Shown: piece after piece, positions 19,096 to 28,723 of the stretch
Numbering within the stretch: position 1 is the first letter of the stretch
Layout of the letters: each line of letters begins with the position of its first letter
Source of the DNA: Comamonas terrae
Lineage (GTDB): Bacteria > Pseudomonadota > Gammaproteobacteria > Burkholderiales > Burkholderiaceae_C
Reading direction: 5' to 3'
NCBI RefSeq assembly: GCF_001544075.1
Contig: NZ_BCNT01000001.1
Span: 1 to 64,000, forward strand
Length of the DNA: 64,000 nt
Notes under the pieces: generated by a model
Database searches by the model: none
What the model was told of the DNA's origin: nothing
The model's input: the letters and a program-made list of their open reading frames with translations, nothing else
Translations under genes and position numbers: made by a program

Positions 19096-21711
19096 ATGAC
19101 ATCGCCCTATCGCAAGCCCCTCGCCGGCACCCCGTTCCACTACCACGACGCGCAGGCCGCCGTCGAAGCCATCCGCCCCGGCGCCTGGGCCACGCTGCCC
19201 TATACGGCCCGCGTCCATGCCGAGAACCTGGTGCGCCGCTGCGACCCGGCCATGCTCGCCGAATGCCTCACGCAGATCGTGGAACGCAGGCGCGAGCGCG
19301 ACTTTCCGTGGTTTCCGGCGCGCGTGGTCTGCCACGACATCCTGGGCCAGACGGCGCTGGTGGACCTGGCCGGCCTGCGCGACGCGATTGCGGCGCGGGG
19401 CGGCGATCCGGCCGCCGTGAACCCCGTGGTGCCCGTGCAACTCATCGTCGACCACTCCCTGGCCGTGGAATGCGGCGGCGACGATCCCGAGGCCTTTGCC
19501 AAGAACCGCGCCATCGAGGACCGGCGCAACGAGGACCGGTTCCACTTCATAGCCTGGTGCAAGCGCGCCTTCCGGAACGTGGAGGTGATACCGCCGGGCA
19601 ACGGCATCATGCACCAGATCAATCTGGAGCGCATGAGCCCTGTGATCCACGCTATCAATGGTGAAGCATTTCCCGACACCTTGGTGGGCACGGACAGCCA
19701 CACGCCCCATGTCGATGCGCTGGGCGTGATCGCCGTGGGCGTGGGCGGCCTGGAGGCCGAGAACGTGATGCTGGGCCGCGCCTCGTGGATGCGCCTGCCC
19801 GAGATCGTCGGGGTGCGGCTCACGGGCAAACGCCAGGCCGGCATCACGGCCACCGACATCGTGCTCACGCTCACGCAGTTCCTGCGTCGGCAGAAGGTGG
19901 TGGGCGCCTATCTGGAATTCCATGGCGAAGGCGCCAGGAGCCTGACCATCGGCGACCGCGCCACGATCTCCAACATGGCGCCCGAATACGGCGCCACGGC
20001 CGCCATGTTCGCCATCGACGAACAGACCATCGACTATCTTCGCCTCACCGGCCGCGACAGCGCCCAGGTGCAGCTGGTCGAAACCTATGCCAGGCAGGCC
20101 GGGCTGTGGGCCGATACGCTGGAGCAGGCCGAATACGAGCGCACGCTGACGTTCGACCTCTCCCGCGTGGAGCGCAGCATGGCCGGGCCGTCCAACCCAC
20201 ATGCGCGTGTGGCCACCAGCGAGCTGGCGGCCCGGGGCATTGCCGGCCCCTGGGTCCGGACGCCCGGCGCCATGCCCGACGGCGCCGTCATCATCGCGGC
20301 CATCACCAGCTGCACCAACACCAGCAATCCGCGCAACGTCATCGCCGCCGGCCTGCTGGCGCGCAATGCCAACCGCCTCGGCCTGGCGCGCAAGCCCTGG
20401 GTCAAGACCTCGCTCGCGCCCGGCTCCAAGGCCGTGGAGCTGTACCTGCGCGAAGCCGGCCTGAAGGCCGAACTGGAAAAGCTGGGCTTCGGCATCGTGG
20501 CCTTTGCCTGCACCACCTGCAACGGCATGAGCGGCGCGCTGGAGCCAGCCGTCCAGCGGGAGATCACGGAGCGCGGCCTCTACACCACGGCCGTGCTCTC
20601 GGGCAACCGCAACTTCGACGGGCGCATCCACCCGTATGCCAAACAGGCCTTCCTGGCCTCGCCGCCCCTGGTCGTGGCCTATGCGATTGCCGGCACCATA
20701 CGCTTGGACATCGAAAACGATGTCCTGGGCATCCATGCGGGCAGGGAAATCCGCCTCAGGGACATCTGGCCCAGCGACGCGGAAATCGACGCCGTGGTGC
20801 AGCAGTCCGTGAAGCCCGGGCAGTTCCGCGCCGTGTACGAGCCCATGTTCGCCATCCGGGCCGACGGCGGCGCCAGCGCGCCTGCTCTGTACGGCTGGCG
20901 CCCCCAGTCCACCTATATCCGCCGCCCGCCCTATTGGGATACCGAGGGAGAAGGCGCGCTGGCAGGAGAGCGCACGCTCCAGGGCATGCGCCCCCTGGCC
21001 CTGCTGCCGGACAACATCACCACCGACCACCTCTCGCCGTCCAACGCCATCCTGCCGGACTCCGCCGCGGGCGAATACCTGGCCAGGATGGGCCTGCCCG
21101 AGGAGGATTTCAACTCCTACGCCACGCACCGCGGCGACCACCTCACGGCCCAGCGCGCCACCTTTGCCAACCCCACGCTGTTCAACGAGATGGTGAGAAA
21201 TGCCGACGGCAGCGTGAAGCAAGGCTCGCTGGCCCGCGTCGAGCCCGAAGGCCGGGTCATGCGCATGTGGGAGGCCATCGAGACCTATATGCAGCGCAAG
21301 CAGCCGCTGATCATCATTGCCGGCGCCGACTACGGCCAGGGTTCCAGCCGCGACTGGGCCGCCAAGGGCGTGCGCCTGGCCGGCGTGGAAGCCATCGTCG
21401 CCGAAGGCTTCGAGCGCATCCACCGCACCAACCTGATCGGCATGGGCGTGCTGCCGCTGGAGTTCAGGCCGGGCACGGACCGCAAGACCCTGGGGCTGGA
21501 CGGGACCGAGACCTATGACGTGATCGGCGAACGCCGGCCGCGCGCCGAACTGGCGCTGGTGATCCACCGCCGCGACGGCACCAGCGCCAGGGTGCCCGTG
21601 ATCTGCCGCCTGGATACGGCGGAAGAAGTCTCGATTTACGATGCCGGCGGCGTGCTCCAGCGCTTTGCCCAGGATTTTTTAGCGTCAAATCAGGCGCACG
21701 CGCTTGCTTGA
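19096..21711 (+). CDS. acnD: Fe/S-dependent 2-methylisocitrate dehydratase AcnD
   Basis: AcnD dehydrates 2-methylcitrate to 2-methylaconitate (the trans isomer), which PrpF then converts. The 871-residue product is aconitase-like throughout. The cluster cysteines are in SCTNTSNP (about residue 412) and CTTCNG (about 472), the substrate-loop segment is GTDSHTPHVDALGV (about 196), and the swivel domain near the C terminus contains DYGQGSSRDWAAKG (about 744). prpF directly downstream distinguishes the AcnD/PrpF pair from a PrpD-type pathway. The last codons and stop overlap a degenerate copy of the interspersed stem-loop repeat. Confidence 0.95.
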   Translation: MTSPYRKPLAGTPFHYHDAQAAVEAIRPGAWATLPYTARVHAENLVRRCDPAMLAECLTQIVERRRERDFPWFPARVVCHDILGQTALVDLAGLRDAIAARGGDPAAVNPVVPVQLIVDHSLAVECGGDDPEAFAKNRAIEDRRNEDRFHFIAWCKRAFRNVEVIPPGNGIMHQINLERMSPVIHAINGEAFPDTLVGTDSHTPHVDALGVIAVGVGGLEAENVMLGRASWMRLPEIVGVRLTGKRQAGITATDIVLTLTQFLRRQKVVGAYLEFHGEGARSLTIGDRATISNMAPEYGATAAMFAIDEQTIDYLRLTGRDSAQVQLVETYARQAGLWADTLEQAEYERTLTFDLSRVERSMAGPSNPHARVATSELAARGIAGPWVRTPGAMPDGAVIIAAITSCTNTSNPRNVIAAGLLARNANRLGLARKPWVKTSLAPGSKAVELYLREAGLKAELEKLGFGIVAFACTTCNGMSGALEPAVQREITERGLYTTAVLSGNRNFDGRIHPYAKQAFLASPPLVVAYAIAGTIRLDIENDVLGIHAGREIRLRDIWPSDAEIDAVVQQSVKPGQFRAVYEPMFAIRADGGASAPALYGWRPQSTYIRRPPYWDTEGEGALAGERTLQGMRPLALLPDNITTDHLSPSNAILPDSAAGEYLARMGLPEEDFNSYATHRGDHLTAQRATFANPTLFNEMVRNADGSVKQGSLARVEPEGRVMRMWEAIETYMQRKQPLIIIAGADYGQGSSRDWAAKGVRLAGVEAIVAEGFERIHRTNLIGMGVLPLEFRPGTDRKTLGLDGTETYDVIGERRPRAELALVIHRRDGTSARVPVICRLDTAEEVSIYDAGGVLQRFAQDFLASNQAHALA

Positions 21712-21740
21712 AAAGCACGACCAGCTATTCTTTTTGAAAT
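21686..21740. repeat. Degenerate interspersed stem-loop repeat spanning the acnD stop
   Basis: AAATCAGGCGCACGCGCTT followed by AAAAGC and CAGCTATTCTTTTTGAAAT reproduces, with mismatches, both arms of the repeat seen at 28656-28703 and 30850-30895. It codes for the last residues of AcnD and reaches the prpF start, so the repeat may have inserted at or been tolerated in the gene end. Confidence 0.45.
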
Positions 21741-22986
21741 GACTTCGCATCTTCCCCAAATCAAGATCCCGGCCACCTATATGCGCGGCGGCACCAGCAA
21801 AGGCGTGTTCTTCAAGCTGCAGGACCTGCCCGAATCGGCCCGGCAGCCCGGCCCCGTGCGCGACGCCATCTTTTTGCGCACCCTCGGCAGCCCCGACCCC
21901 TACGGCAAGCAGATCGACGGCATGGGCAATGCCTCGTCCAGCACCAGCAAGGGCGTCATCCTGAGCGCCAGCACGCGCGAAGGCCATGACGTGGACTACC
22001 TGTTCGGCCAGGTCTCCATCGACAAGCCCTTCGTGGACTGGAGCGGCAACTGCGGCAATCTCTCGTCCGCCGTGGGCCCCTGCGCCATCCACATGGGCCT
22101 GATCCCCGCCGAGCGCATTCCGCAGGACGGCGTGGTCACCATCCGCATCTGGCAGGCCAATATAGCCAAGACCATCATCAACCACGTCACCATCGCCGGC
22201 GGCCAGGTGCAGGAGACGGGCGACTTCGAGCTGGACGGCGTGACCTTCCCGGCCGCCGAGGTGCCGCTGGAATTCCTGGATCCGGCCGACGACGGCGAGG
22301 ATGGGGGAGCGAAGTCGCCAGCGCCGGGCCGCCCCAAGGTGGCGAGCGTGGGGGCAGGCATCTTTCCGACGGGAAACCTGGTCGACAGGCTGGATGTCCC
22401 CGGCGTGGGCAGCTTCGCGGCGACCATGATCAATGCCGGTATTCCCACCATCTTCCTCAACGCCAAGGACCTGGGCTACACCGGCTGCGAGCTGCAGGAT
22501 GCCATCAACGGCGACGCCGAGGCGCTGGCCCGATTCGAGACCATCCGCGCCCATGGTGCGCTGCGTATGGGCCTGATCCAGGATCTGGCCGAAGCTGCCA
22601 CGCGCCAGCACACGCCCAAGATCGCCTTCGTGGCGCCGCCCGCCAGCTACACGGCATCGAGCGGCAAGAAGATCGCGGCCCGGGACATAGACCTCGTGGT
22701 GCGCGCCCTGTCCATGGGCAAGCTGCACCACGCCATGATGGGCACGGCGGCCGTGGCCATCGGCACGGCGGCGGCCATCCCCGGAACGCTGGTGAATCTG
22801 GCCGCCGGCGGCGGCGAGCGCAATGCGGTCCGCTTCGGTCATCCATCCGGCACGCTGCGCGTGGGTGCCGAAGCCCGGCTGGTGCAGGGCGAATGGGTGG
22901 TCACCAAGGCCCTGATGAGCCGCAGCGCGCGCATCCTGATGGAAGGCTGGATCCGCGTGCCGGGCGACGTGCTCGCGGCCAAATAA
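21739..22986 (+). CDS. prpF: 2-methylaconitate cis-trans isomerase PrpF
   Basis: PrpF isomerises trans-2-methylaconitate made by AcnD to the cis form used by aconitase. The 415-residue product starts with the family segment IPATYMRGGTSKGVFF (residues about 9-24). It also has the loop FVDWSGNCGNLSSAVG at about 96-111, which carries an active-site-type Cys and Asn, as in the diaminopimelate-epimerase-like fold. It ends the prpC-bug-acnD-prpF operon, 27 bp after acnD. No prpB or prpE is present, so the final lyase must be encoded elsewhere. Confidence 0.95.
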   Translation: MTSHLPQIKIPATYMRGGTSKGVFFKLQDLPESARQPGPVRDAIFLRTLGSPDPYGKQIDGMGNASSSTSKGVILSASTREGHDVDYLFGQVSIDKPFVDWSGNCGNLSSAVGPCAIHMGLIPAERIPQDGVVTIRIWQANIAKTIINHVTIAGGQVQETGDFELDGVTFPAAEVPLEFLDPADDGEDGGAKSPAPGRPKVASVGAGIFPTGNLVDRLDVPGVGSFAATMINAGIPTIFLNAKDLGYTGCELQDAINGDAEALARFETIRAHGALRMGLIQDLAEAATRQHTPKIAFVAPPASYTASSGKKIAARDIDLVVRALSMGKLHHAMMGTAAVAIGTAAAIPGTLVNLAAGGGERNAVRFGHPSGTLRVGAEARLVQGEWVVTKALMSRSARILMEGWIRVPGDVLAAK

Positions 22987-23013
22987 GGTTCCAGCCGGAA
23001 GCCGGGGCGCGGC

Positions 23014-24417
23014 TCACCCGGACCGGCCAGCCGCCAGGGCAGCAAGCGCCCGTGCCAGCGCATCGAATACCCGCCCGTCAGCGCATTGCGCCACATTGAA
23101 GCGCAGGAAGTCGCCGGCACTCTGGGACTGGCTGAAGACATTGCCCGGCGCCAGCACCACGCCGTCCTTCAGGCACAGCTGCGCGACGGCCTCGGCCTTC
23201 ATGCCCTGCGGCAGCCGGCACCAGAGGAACATGCCGGCCTGGGGAACGATCCAGGGCTGGATGCCCATGGCCTCCAGCCTGGCCACCGTCGCGGCCATGG
23301 CATCGGCCAGCCGCAGCCGCACGGTTTCCATGTGCTTGCGGTAGCCGCTTTCGGTCAATACCATCCGCGCCATTTCGGCCGCCAGGCGCCCCCCGCCAAA
23401 GGCCGTCGCGATCTTCAGATCGACCAGGCTCTCGATCCAGTCGGCCCGCGCGGCGATATAGCCGCAGCGCAGCGAGGCCGAAACCGTCTTGGAGAAGCTG
23501 CCGACATGGATGACCCGCGAGAGCCCGTCCAGGGCCGCCAGCCTGGGGGCCGGGCTGTGCTCGAAGTCGGCGAAGATGTCGTCCTCGACGATCACCAGGC
23601 CCGAGCCTTCGGCAAGCTTGAGCAGCCGATGCGCCGTCGTCGCGGAAAGCACCGCGCCCGTCGGGTTGTGGATGCCTGAATTGGTGATGTAGACCCGGGG
23701 CGAATGCTGCTGCAAGGCCGCCCGGAACAGCTCCACGTCCGGCCCGGAAGGCGTGTACGGCACGCCCACCACGCGCACGCGGTGCGCCTTGAGCAAGGCA
23801 TGGAAATTGAAGTAGCAGGGATCGTCGACCAGCACGGTGTCGCCCGGCTCCAGCAGAAAGCGGCAGACCAGATCGACCGCCTGTGTCCCCGATTCGGTGA
23901 GCATCAGTTGTTCGGGGTCGGCTGCCATGCCGTTTGCCCGCATGCGCAGCGCGAGCAGCCGGCGCAGTGCCGGATGGCCCAGCGGCGTGGCGTATTCGGC
24001 CAGCTCCAGCGCATCGCCTCGTGCCAGCGTGCGCAGCGCGCGGCGAATGCCGGCTTCATACAGCCATTGCGCGGGCAGCCAGCCGCAGCCCGGCTTGAGC
24101 ACGCTGCCATCCGTCTCCAGCGACTGGCGCGAAACCCACAGCGGATCGACCTGCCTGTCGAGCTGGGGCCCGATCTGCGCCAGCGCCAGCGGAGCCGCCG
24201 GCCCCGCCACGTAAAAACCCGCGCCACGCCGGGAGGTCACCACCCCTTCGGCGGCCAGCCGCTCGTAGGCCTCCAGCACGGTGGACACCGAAAACCTCAT
24301 GGCCTGCGCCTGCGCGCGCACGGAAGGCAGCCTTGTACCGGGCCCATAGCTGCGCGACGCGATCCTTGCGCGCACCTCGTCCATCACCGCGCCGATCCGG
24401 GTGCCGTTGCGCTGCAT
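23014..24417 (-). CDS. MocR-type regulator (GntR HTH fused to aminotransferase fold)
   Basis: A 467-residue fusion: an N-terminal winged helix of the GntR family (about residues 1-75, SVSTVLEAYERLAAEGVV) and a C-terminal class I aminotransferase-like domain. The PLP-binding Lys is in HVGSFSKTVSASLRCGYI at about residue 308. MocR proteins usually use PLP or an amino-acid adduct as a signal and control a divergently placed gene. Here the divergent gene is an EamA-type exporter, so control of amino-acid or amine export is a reasonable inference. The ATG at 24417 fits the usual short HTH start; the open frame continues further upstream without similarity. Confidence 0.88.
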   Translation of the reverse strand: MQRNGTRIGAVMDEVRARIASRSYGPGTRLPSVRAQAQAMRFSVSTVLEAYERLAAEGVVTSRRGAGFYVAGPAAPLALAQIGPQLDRQVDPLWVSRQSLETDGSVLKPGCGWLPAQWLYEAGIRRALRTLARGDALELAEYATPLGHPALRRLLALRMRANGMAADPEQLMLTESGTQAVDLVCRFLLEPGDTVLVDDPCYFNFHALLKAHRVRVVGVPYTPSGPDVELFRAALQQHSPRVYITNSGIHNPTGAVLSATTAHRLLKLAEGSGLVIVEDDIFADFEHSPAPRLAALDGLSRVIHVGSFSKTVSASLRCGYIAARADWIESLVDLKIATAFGGGRLAAEMARMVLTESGYRKHMETVRLRLADAMAATVARLEAMGIQPWIVPQAGMFLWCRLPQGMKAEAVAQLCLKDGVVLAPGNVFSQSQSAGDFLRFNVAQCADGRVFDALARALAALAAGRSG

Positions 24418-24537
24418 CCGCTTCTCCACTGTTGTTGACAAACATACATAACAGTTCTTTTGAATTGTATTGGATTGCCTATGGTGCGGCCGCGGCGGCC
24501 GATGCTCTACTGAGGCCCGTCCCACCAGGAGTCATCA

Positions 24538-25458
24538 ATGGAAAAAATACCCAGCGGCTGGGTCAGCGGCCTGACAGGCGTCGCGATCTTCGCGGGCTCG
24601 CTGCCGGCCACCCGCATCGCGGTCGCAGATTTCAGCCCCATCTTTCTGACCGCCGCAAGAGCCGGCATTGCGGGCTTGCTGGGCCTGGCCCTGCTGCTGG
24701 CGCTGCGCCAGCCGCGGCCGGCGATCCGCGACATTCCCGCGCTGGCCGTCACCGCCGGCGGCGTGGTGATCGGCTTTCCGCTGCTGACGGCGCTGGCGCT
24801 GCAGCATGTCACCTCGGCCCACTCCATGGTCTTCACGGGGCTGCTGCCGTTGAGCACGGCCATCTTCGCGGTCTTTCGCGCGGGGGAGCGCCCCCGGCCG
24901 GCCTTCTGGCTGTTTTCCGTGGCGGGCGCGGCCCTGGTGGCGGGCTATGCCGCTGCAGGCGGCGGGCAAGCCTCGCTCGAAGGAGATGGGCTCATGCTGG
25001 GCGCCATCGCCGTGTGCGGCCTGGGCTATGCGGAAGGCGCACGCCTGTCGCGCACGCTGGGCGGCTGGCAGGTCATCAGCTGGGCCCTGGTGCTGTCGCT
25101 GCCTGCCATGCTGCCGCTTGCGCTGCTGACCGCCCCCGCGTCGTTCGCCCACGTGGGCGCACCGGCGTGGGCGGGGCTGGCCTATGTCTCGCTGTTCAGC
25201 ATGCTGATCGGCTTCGTTTTCTGGTATCGCGGACTGGCATCGGGCGGCATCGCGGCCGTGGGGCAGCTGCAGCTGTTCCAGCCCTTCATGGGACTGGGGC
25301 TGGCCGCCCTGCTGCTCCATGAAACCGTGAGCTGGACGATGCTGGCCGTCACGCTGGCGGCAGTGCTCTGCGTGGCCGGAGCCAGAAAGTACGCGAATGC
25401 AAGCAGCCCCGCGCCTAAGCCGCGCCTTTCATGCGCCGCCACAAGGTCGCCCGGCTGA
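24538..25458 (+). CDS. EamA/DMT-family transporter
   Basis: A 306-residue polytopic membrane protein with two EamA repeats of five helices each (about residues 7-135 and 145-285). The conserved proximal motif [22 protein letters not shown] is split across the first two helices, and the second repeat ends [18 protein letters not shown]. Family members export amino acids and other metabolites. The ribosome site CCAGGAG precedes ATG 24538. It diverges from the MocR regulator, 120 bp apart. Its 3' end overlaps the convergent PrpR-type regulator gene by 44 bp. Confidence 0.85.
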   Translation: MEKIPSGWVSGLTGVAIFAGSLPATRIAVADFSPIFLTAARAGIAGLLGLALLLALRQPRPAIRDIPALAVTAGGVVIGFPLLTALALQHVTSAHSMVFTGLLPLSTAIFAVFRAGERPRPAFWLFSVAGAALVAGYAAAGGGQASLEGDGLMLGAIAVCGLGYAEGARLSRTLGGWQVISWALVLSLPAMLPLALLTAPASFAHVGAPAWAGLAYVSLFSMLIGFVFWYRGLASGGIAAVGQLQLFQPFMGLGLAALLLHETVSWTMLAVTLAAVLCVAGARKYANASSPAPKPRLSCAATRSPG

Positions 25459-27445
25459 TGCCCAGCAGCTCGCAGGCGCGGCCCTGGTCGCCGCCCACGC
25501 TCTCCAGCACCTCGCGCACGCGTTCGCGCTCGGCCTGTCGGCTGGCTTCGCGCAGGCGCGCCCTGCGGGCCGCGGTGGGTGCCGCCAGCGGCATCAGCGC
25601 CACGCATTCAGGGAAGATCTCCTGCAGCCGTGCGGCGTCCGGCATGCCGTCCGGCGTGCCGGCGTCCAGGTAGTGCCGGCAGGCCAGCAGGCGCTCCACC
25701 CAGTTGTCCAGCTCGCGCACATTGCCGGGCCAGGCATGAGCGGCCGCATGGGCCAGCACCGCATCGAGCAGCCGGGCCACCGGCGCATGGGGCGAGGCCG
25801 CCAGGGCATTCGCATCTCCCAGGCCCAGCCGCCGGGCCAGCATGGAGCGGGCCAGCTGCGCCACATCGGCCGCGCCGCGCATCTGCAGCGTGGGCGTGGC
25901 CAGGCGCAGCACGGCCAGGCGGTAATACAGGTCGCGGCGGAACTGGCCGCGTTCCACCTGGGCAGCCAGATCGGCATGGGTGGCGGCGATCACGCGCACG
26001 TCCACGGGGATCGGCGTGGTCGAGCCCACGCGCAGCACCTCGCGCTCCTGCAGCACGCGCAGCAGGCGCGACTGCAGGGCCAGCGGCATGTCGCCGATCT
26101 CGTCCAGGAACAGCGTGCCCGTATGGGCCGCCTCGATCAGGCCGGTCTTGCCGCCGCGGCGCGCGCCGGTGAAGGCGCCGTCCTCGTAGCCGAAGAGTTC
26201 GCTCTCAAGCAGGCTTTCGGACAGGGCCGCGCAGTTCACGGCCAGAAAGGGCTGGGCCGCGTGCCGGCTGGCCCGGTGTATGCCCTGGGCCACCAGTTCC
26301 TTGCCCGTGCCGCTCTCGCCCAGGATGAGCACCGTGGCATCGCTGGCAGCAAACTGGCGCGCCAGCTGGCGCACGCGCTGCGCGGCGGGGCTGCTGCCCA
26401 GGTAGTCCTCGATGCGCCAGCGCACGCCGGCGCCGCGCTGGCGCTGGTTGGCGCGCAGGCTGCGGTCGGCCCGTTGGATGACGGCCGGATCGCGGCAGAC
26501 CAGCAGCGCCCCCGTCACCTGCCCGTTTTCCACGATGGGCGCGCGGCGCACGACCAGGGTGCGCGTGGCCAGCTGTACCACCTCCTCGCCGCCCTCTTCG
26601 CCGGCCAGGGCCCGGGCCATGTCCAGGGCGGGCGCCACGTCGCCGAGCAGCCGCCAGTGCAGCGCTTCCACGGGGGCGCCCAGCAGCGCGGCCATGCGCG
26701 GATTGAGCGCGCAGATGCGGCCGTGCTCGTCCACGGCCGCCACGCCGTCCTGCAGCTGGTGCAACACGGTTTCCAGCCGCTGGTGGCGGTCACGCTCGGC
26801 GCGGCGGTGGCGGGCCAGCAGCAGCGCGTCGCTGAGGGCCTGGCGCACCGAGGTATCGGAATACAGCAGCACACTGGCAATGCCGGCCTGCTCGGCCAGG
26901 TCCGCCACCAGCCCCGGCGCCACCACCGCACCCACGCGTCGGGCCTTGAGTTGCTGCACGCAGGCGGCGGCATCCTGCGGCCCCTGGTAGGCCACCTGCA
27001 CCAGCCCCAGGCCGAACAGGCTGTCGAATTGGGCCACCACGGGCGAAGGCGCCTCGAAGCTGACCAGGCCTACATGGGGCGCTTCCTCGGTGGTCTGCAA
27101 CCGGGCCTGCTTCAGCGCATGCAGCAGGTCCAGTCCGCGCACTTCCACCATGGCCACGGGCATGTCCACACGCTCGCGGATCCAGGCTCCGCTGGCACCC
27201 GCGCCCACCAGCGCGTCGATGGGCTGGCGCAGATGCAGGGCCTGCACCTGCGCCACGGCATCGTCGAACGAGGCCGCGACATGCGAAAAGCGCGCCTGCC
27301 CCGACCACAGCTGGGCTTGGCGCTGCAGCACCCGGCCGATACGGTAGCGGCCCACGGTCACGATATGGGGCAAATGCCGCGGCAGATCCTGCGGTGCCCG
27401 GCGCTCCGGTTCACGCAAAGCCTCAAGCACTTCAATTTCATTCAT
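25415..27445 (-). CDS. Sigma-54-dependent PrpR-type transcriptional activator
   Basis: A 676-residue enhancer-binding protein. The N-terminal PrpR_N sensory domain (about residues 15-190) is followed by a PAS-like domain (about 205-320). The AAA+ domain has Walker A GESGTGKE at about 372, the sigma-54-contact loop GAFTGA at about 425, and a DEIGDMP Walker B. A Fis-type helix-turn-helix is at the C terminus ([18 protein letters not shown]). The family senses 2-methylcitrate or other carboxylates. It diverges from two Bug genes and a lyase, and the intergenic region holds a good -24/-12 promoter. The ATG at 27445 is preferred over an upstream in-frame start lying in the promoter region. It is not next to prpC, so its ligand may not be methylcitrate. 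Confidence 0.9.
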   Translation of the reverse strand: MNEIEVLEALREPERRAPQDLPRHLPHIVTVGRYRIGRVLQRQAQLWSGQARFSHVAASFDDAVAQVQALHLRQPIDALVGAGASGAWIRERVDMPVAMVEVRGLDLLHALKQARLQTTEEAPHVGLVSFEAPSPVVAQFDSLFGLGLVQVAYQGPQDAAACVQQLKARRVGAVVAPGLVADLAEQAGIASVLLYSDTSVRQALSDALLLARHRRAERDRHQRLETVLHQLQDGVAAVDEHGRICALNPRMAALLGAPVEALHWRLLGDVAPALDMARALAGEEGGEEVVQLATRTLVVRRAPIVENGQVTGALLVCRDPAVIQRADRSLRANQRQRGAGVRWRIEDYLGSSPAAQRVRQLARQFAASDATVLILGESGTGKELVAQGIHRASRHAAQPFLAVNCAALSESLLESELFGYEDGAFTGARRGGKTGLIEAAHTGTLFLDEIGDMPLALQSRLLRVLQEREVLRVGSTTPIPVDVRVIAATHADLAAQVERGQFRRDLYYRLAVLRLATPTLQMRGAADVAQLARSMLARRLGLGDANALAASPHAPVARLLDAVLAHAAAHAWPGNVRELDNWVERLLACRHYLDAGTPDGMPDAARLQEIFPECVALMPLAAPTAARRARLREASRQAERERVREVLESVGGDQGRACELLGISRATLWRRMKGAA

Positions 27446-27455
27446 GCAACCGATT

Positions 27456-27541
27456 ATTTCATTCCTGAAATACGGATGAATCACAAAACCGGATGCCTCT
27501 TCGCCACGCAGCGCAGGACCAGGCAAAATTTCTGAAATTTC
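27456..27541. promoter_or_regulatory. Upstream palindromes, candidate activator sites
   Basis: ATTTCATTCCTGAAAT at 27456-27471 is a 6-bp inverted repeat with a 4-bp spacer. ATTTCTGAAAT at 27528-27538 is a second one with the same arms (ATTTC/GAAAT) and a 1-bp spacer, overlapping the palindrome GAAATTTC (27534-27541). They lie 40-125 bp upstream of the sigma-54 promoter, where enhancer-binding proteins usually bind. Confidence 0.55.
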
Positions 27542-27579
27542 AATCACTTAGAGAACCAAGGGTTTTCCCTTGAAAACAT

Positions 27580-27595
27580 TGGCACAGCGCTTGCG
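27580..27595 (+). promoter_or_regulatory. Sigma-54 (-24/-12) promoter of the bug-bug-lyase operon
   Basis: TGGCACAGCGCTTGCG matches the sigma-54 consensus TGGCAC-N5-TTGC with correct spacing of the GG and GC elements. It lies about 44 bp upstream of the first Bug start codon and opposite a sigma-54 activator gene. Confidence 0.8.
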
Positions 27596-27638
27596 CCACA
27601 TGTCCTACGCATACCGATACGGATTCAAGGAGATCACC

Positions 27639-28610
27639 ATGTTTGCAAACCGCCGCACCCTGCTGGCCAGCGCCGTCGCCCTGGCCGCCATCGCCCCCCT
27701 GGCCGGGGCACAGGCCGCAGATGCCTGGCCCACCCGACCCATCCGCCTGGTCGTACCGTTCTCCGCGGGCGGCGCCAACGACCTGCTGGCACGCGCCGCG
27801 GCCGAAGGCGCGTCCAAGGCCCTGGGCCAGCCCGTGGTGGTGGACAACAAGCCGGGCGCCGGCGCCGTGATCGGCACCGACATCGTGGCCAAGGCCCAGC
27901 CCGACGGCTACACCTTCCTGGTCAGCGCTGCGGGCGTGATCTCCAACAGCATGATCCGCAAGGTGCCCTACAAGGACGCCGACCTCACGCCCGTGGCCAT
28001 GATCGGCCTGGCGCCGTCGGTGATCATCGTGCCGGCCAACTCGCCCTACAAGGACCTGAAGGACTTCGTGGCCCAGTCCAAGAAGGGCGCAGGCATCCAC
28101 TTTGCGACGGCCGGCATCGGCAGCACGCCGCACTTCGTCGAAGGCATTCTTTCTTCCAAGTACGACGCCAAGCTGGATCTCGTGCCCTACAAGAGCGGCT
28201 CCGAATCGGTGACGGCCGTGCTGGGTAACCAGATCGAAGCCACCTCGGAAGCCAGCATCGTGGTCCTGCCCTATCTGAAGAGCGGCAAGCTCAAGGCCCT
28301 GGCCACGACCTGGACGCAGCGGATCTCCGCCTATCCCGAGCTGCCCACGGCCGGCGAGCAGGGCTTTGGCGAACTCAAGATCGCCCACTGGGCCGGCGTG
28401 CACGCACCGGCCGGCACGCCTGCCGCCATCCTCGACAAGATGGCCGCCGCCGTGGACAAGGCCATGAAGGACCCCGCCACCGTGGCGCGCCTGAAGGGCA
28501 TGGGCATCGAGCCCGTGGGTGGCACCCGCGCCTCGTTCGTGAAATTCGTGGACGAGGAACGCAAGCGCCTGGGCGATGTGGTCAAGGCCACGGGCATGCG
28601 CGAGGACTGA
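27639..28610 (+). CDS. Bug-family periplasmic binding protein (first of tandem pair)
   Basis: A 323-residue secreted protein. The signal peptide is MFANRRTLLASAVALAAIAP with a GAQA-type cleavage region, and the Bug core contains WPTRPIRLVVPFSAGGANDL and VVDNKPGAGAVIGTDIVAKA, each near the N terminus, with LVPYKSGSESVTAVLG in the middle. ATG 27639 is preceded by AAGGAG. It is the first gene behind the sigma-54 promoter and is followed by a second Bug gene and a C-C lyase. It probably binds the carboxylate whose breakdown the lyase serves; the ligand is unknown. Confidence 0.93.
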   Translation: MFANRRTLLASAVALAAIAPLAGAQAADAWPTRPIRLVVPFSAGGANDLLARAAAEGASKALGQPVVVDNKPGAGAVIGTDIVAKAQPDGYTFLVSAAGVISNSMIRKVPYKDADLTPVAMIGLAPSVIIVPANSPYKDLKDFVAQSKKGAGIHFATAGIGSTPHFVEGILSSKYDAKLDLVPYKSGSESVTAVLGNQIEATSEASIVVLPYLKSGKLKALATTWTQRISAYPELPTAGEQGFGELKIAHWAGVHAPAGTPAAILDKMAAAVDKAMKDPATVARLKGMGIEPVGGTRASFVKFVDEERKRLGDVVKATGMRED

Positions 28611-28655
28611 TGCCGCCGCTGCCAGGCACCTTGCAGGCGGCTGCAGTTTTGAGGC

Positions 28656-28703
28656 ATTTCAGGCCTCCAATGCTTGATGCAAAAGCGCCAGCCGCTCTCA
28701 TTT
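28656..28703. repeat. Interspersed stem-loop repeat between the two Bug genes
   Basis: ATTTCAGGCCTCCAATGCTT, then a short loop, then AAAAGCGCCAGCCGCT followed by CTCATTT. The right arm matches the copies at 30871, 40912 and 52628. It may form a weak hairpin in the leader of the second Bug gene. Confidence 0.55.
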
Positions 28704-28723
28704 CCGAATCAACACCAACACGT

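Noticed and set aside
17935-21567. A 1210-codon open frame on the minus strand opposite the Bug and acnD genes
   Set aside because: It spans two real genes and the gap between them, has the low-complexity composition of antisense frames, and has no ribosome site or motif.
25415-25458. Frameshift or misannotation at the overlap of the EamA transporter and the PrpR-type gene
   Set aside because: Both proteins have complete C termini (the activator ends in its Fis-type HTH), so the 44-bp convergent overlap is probably genuine.
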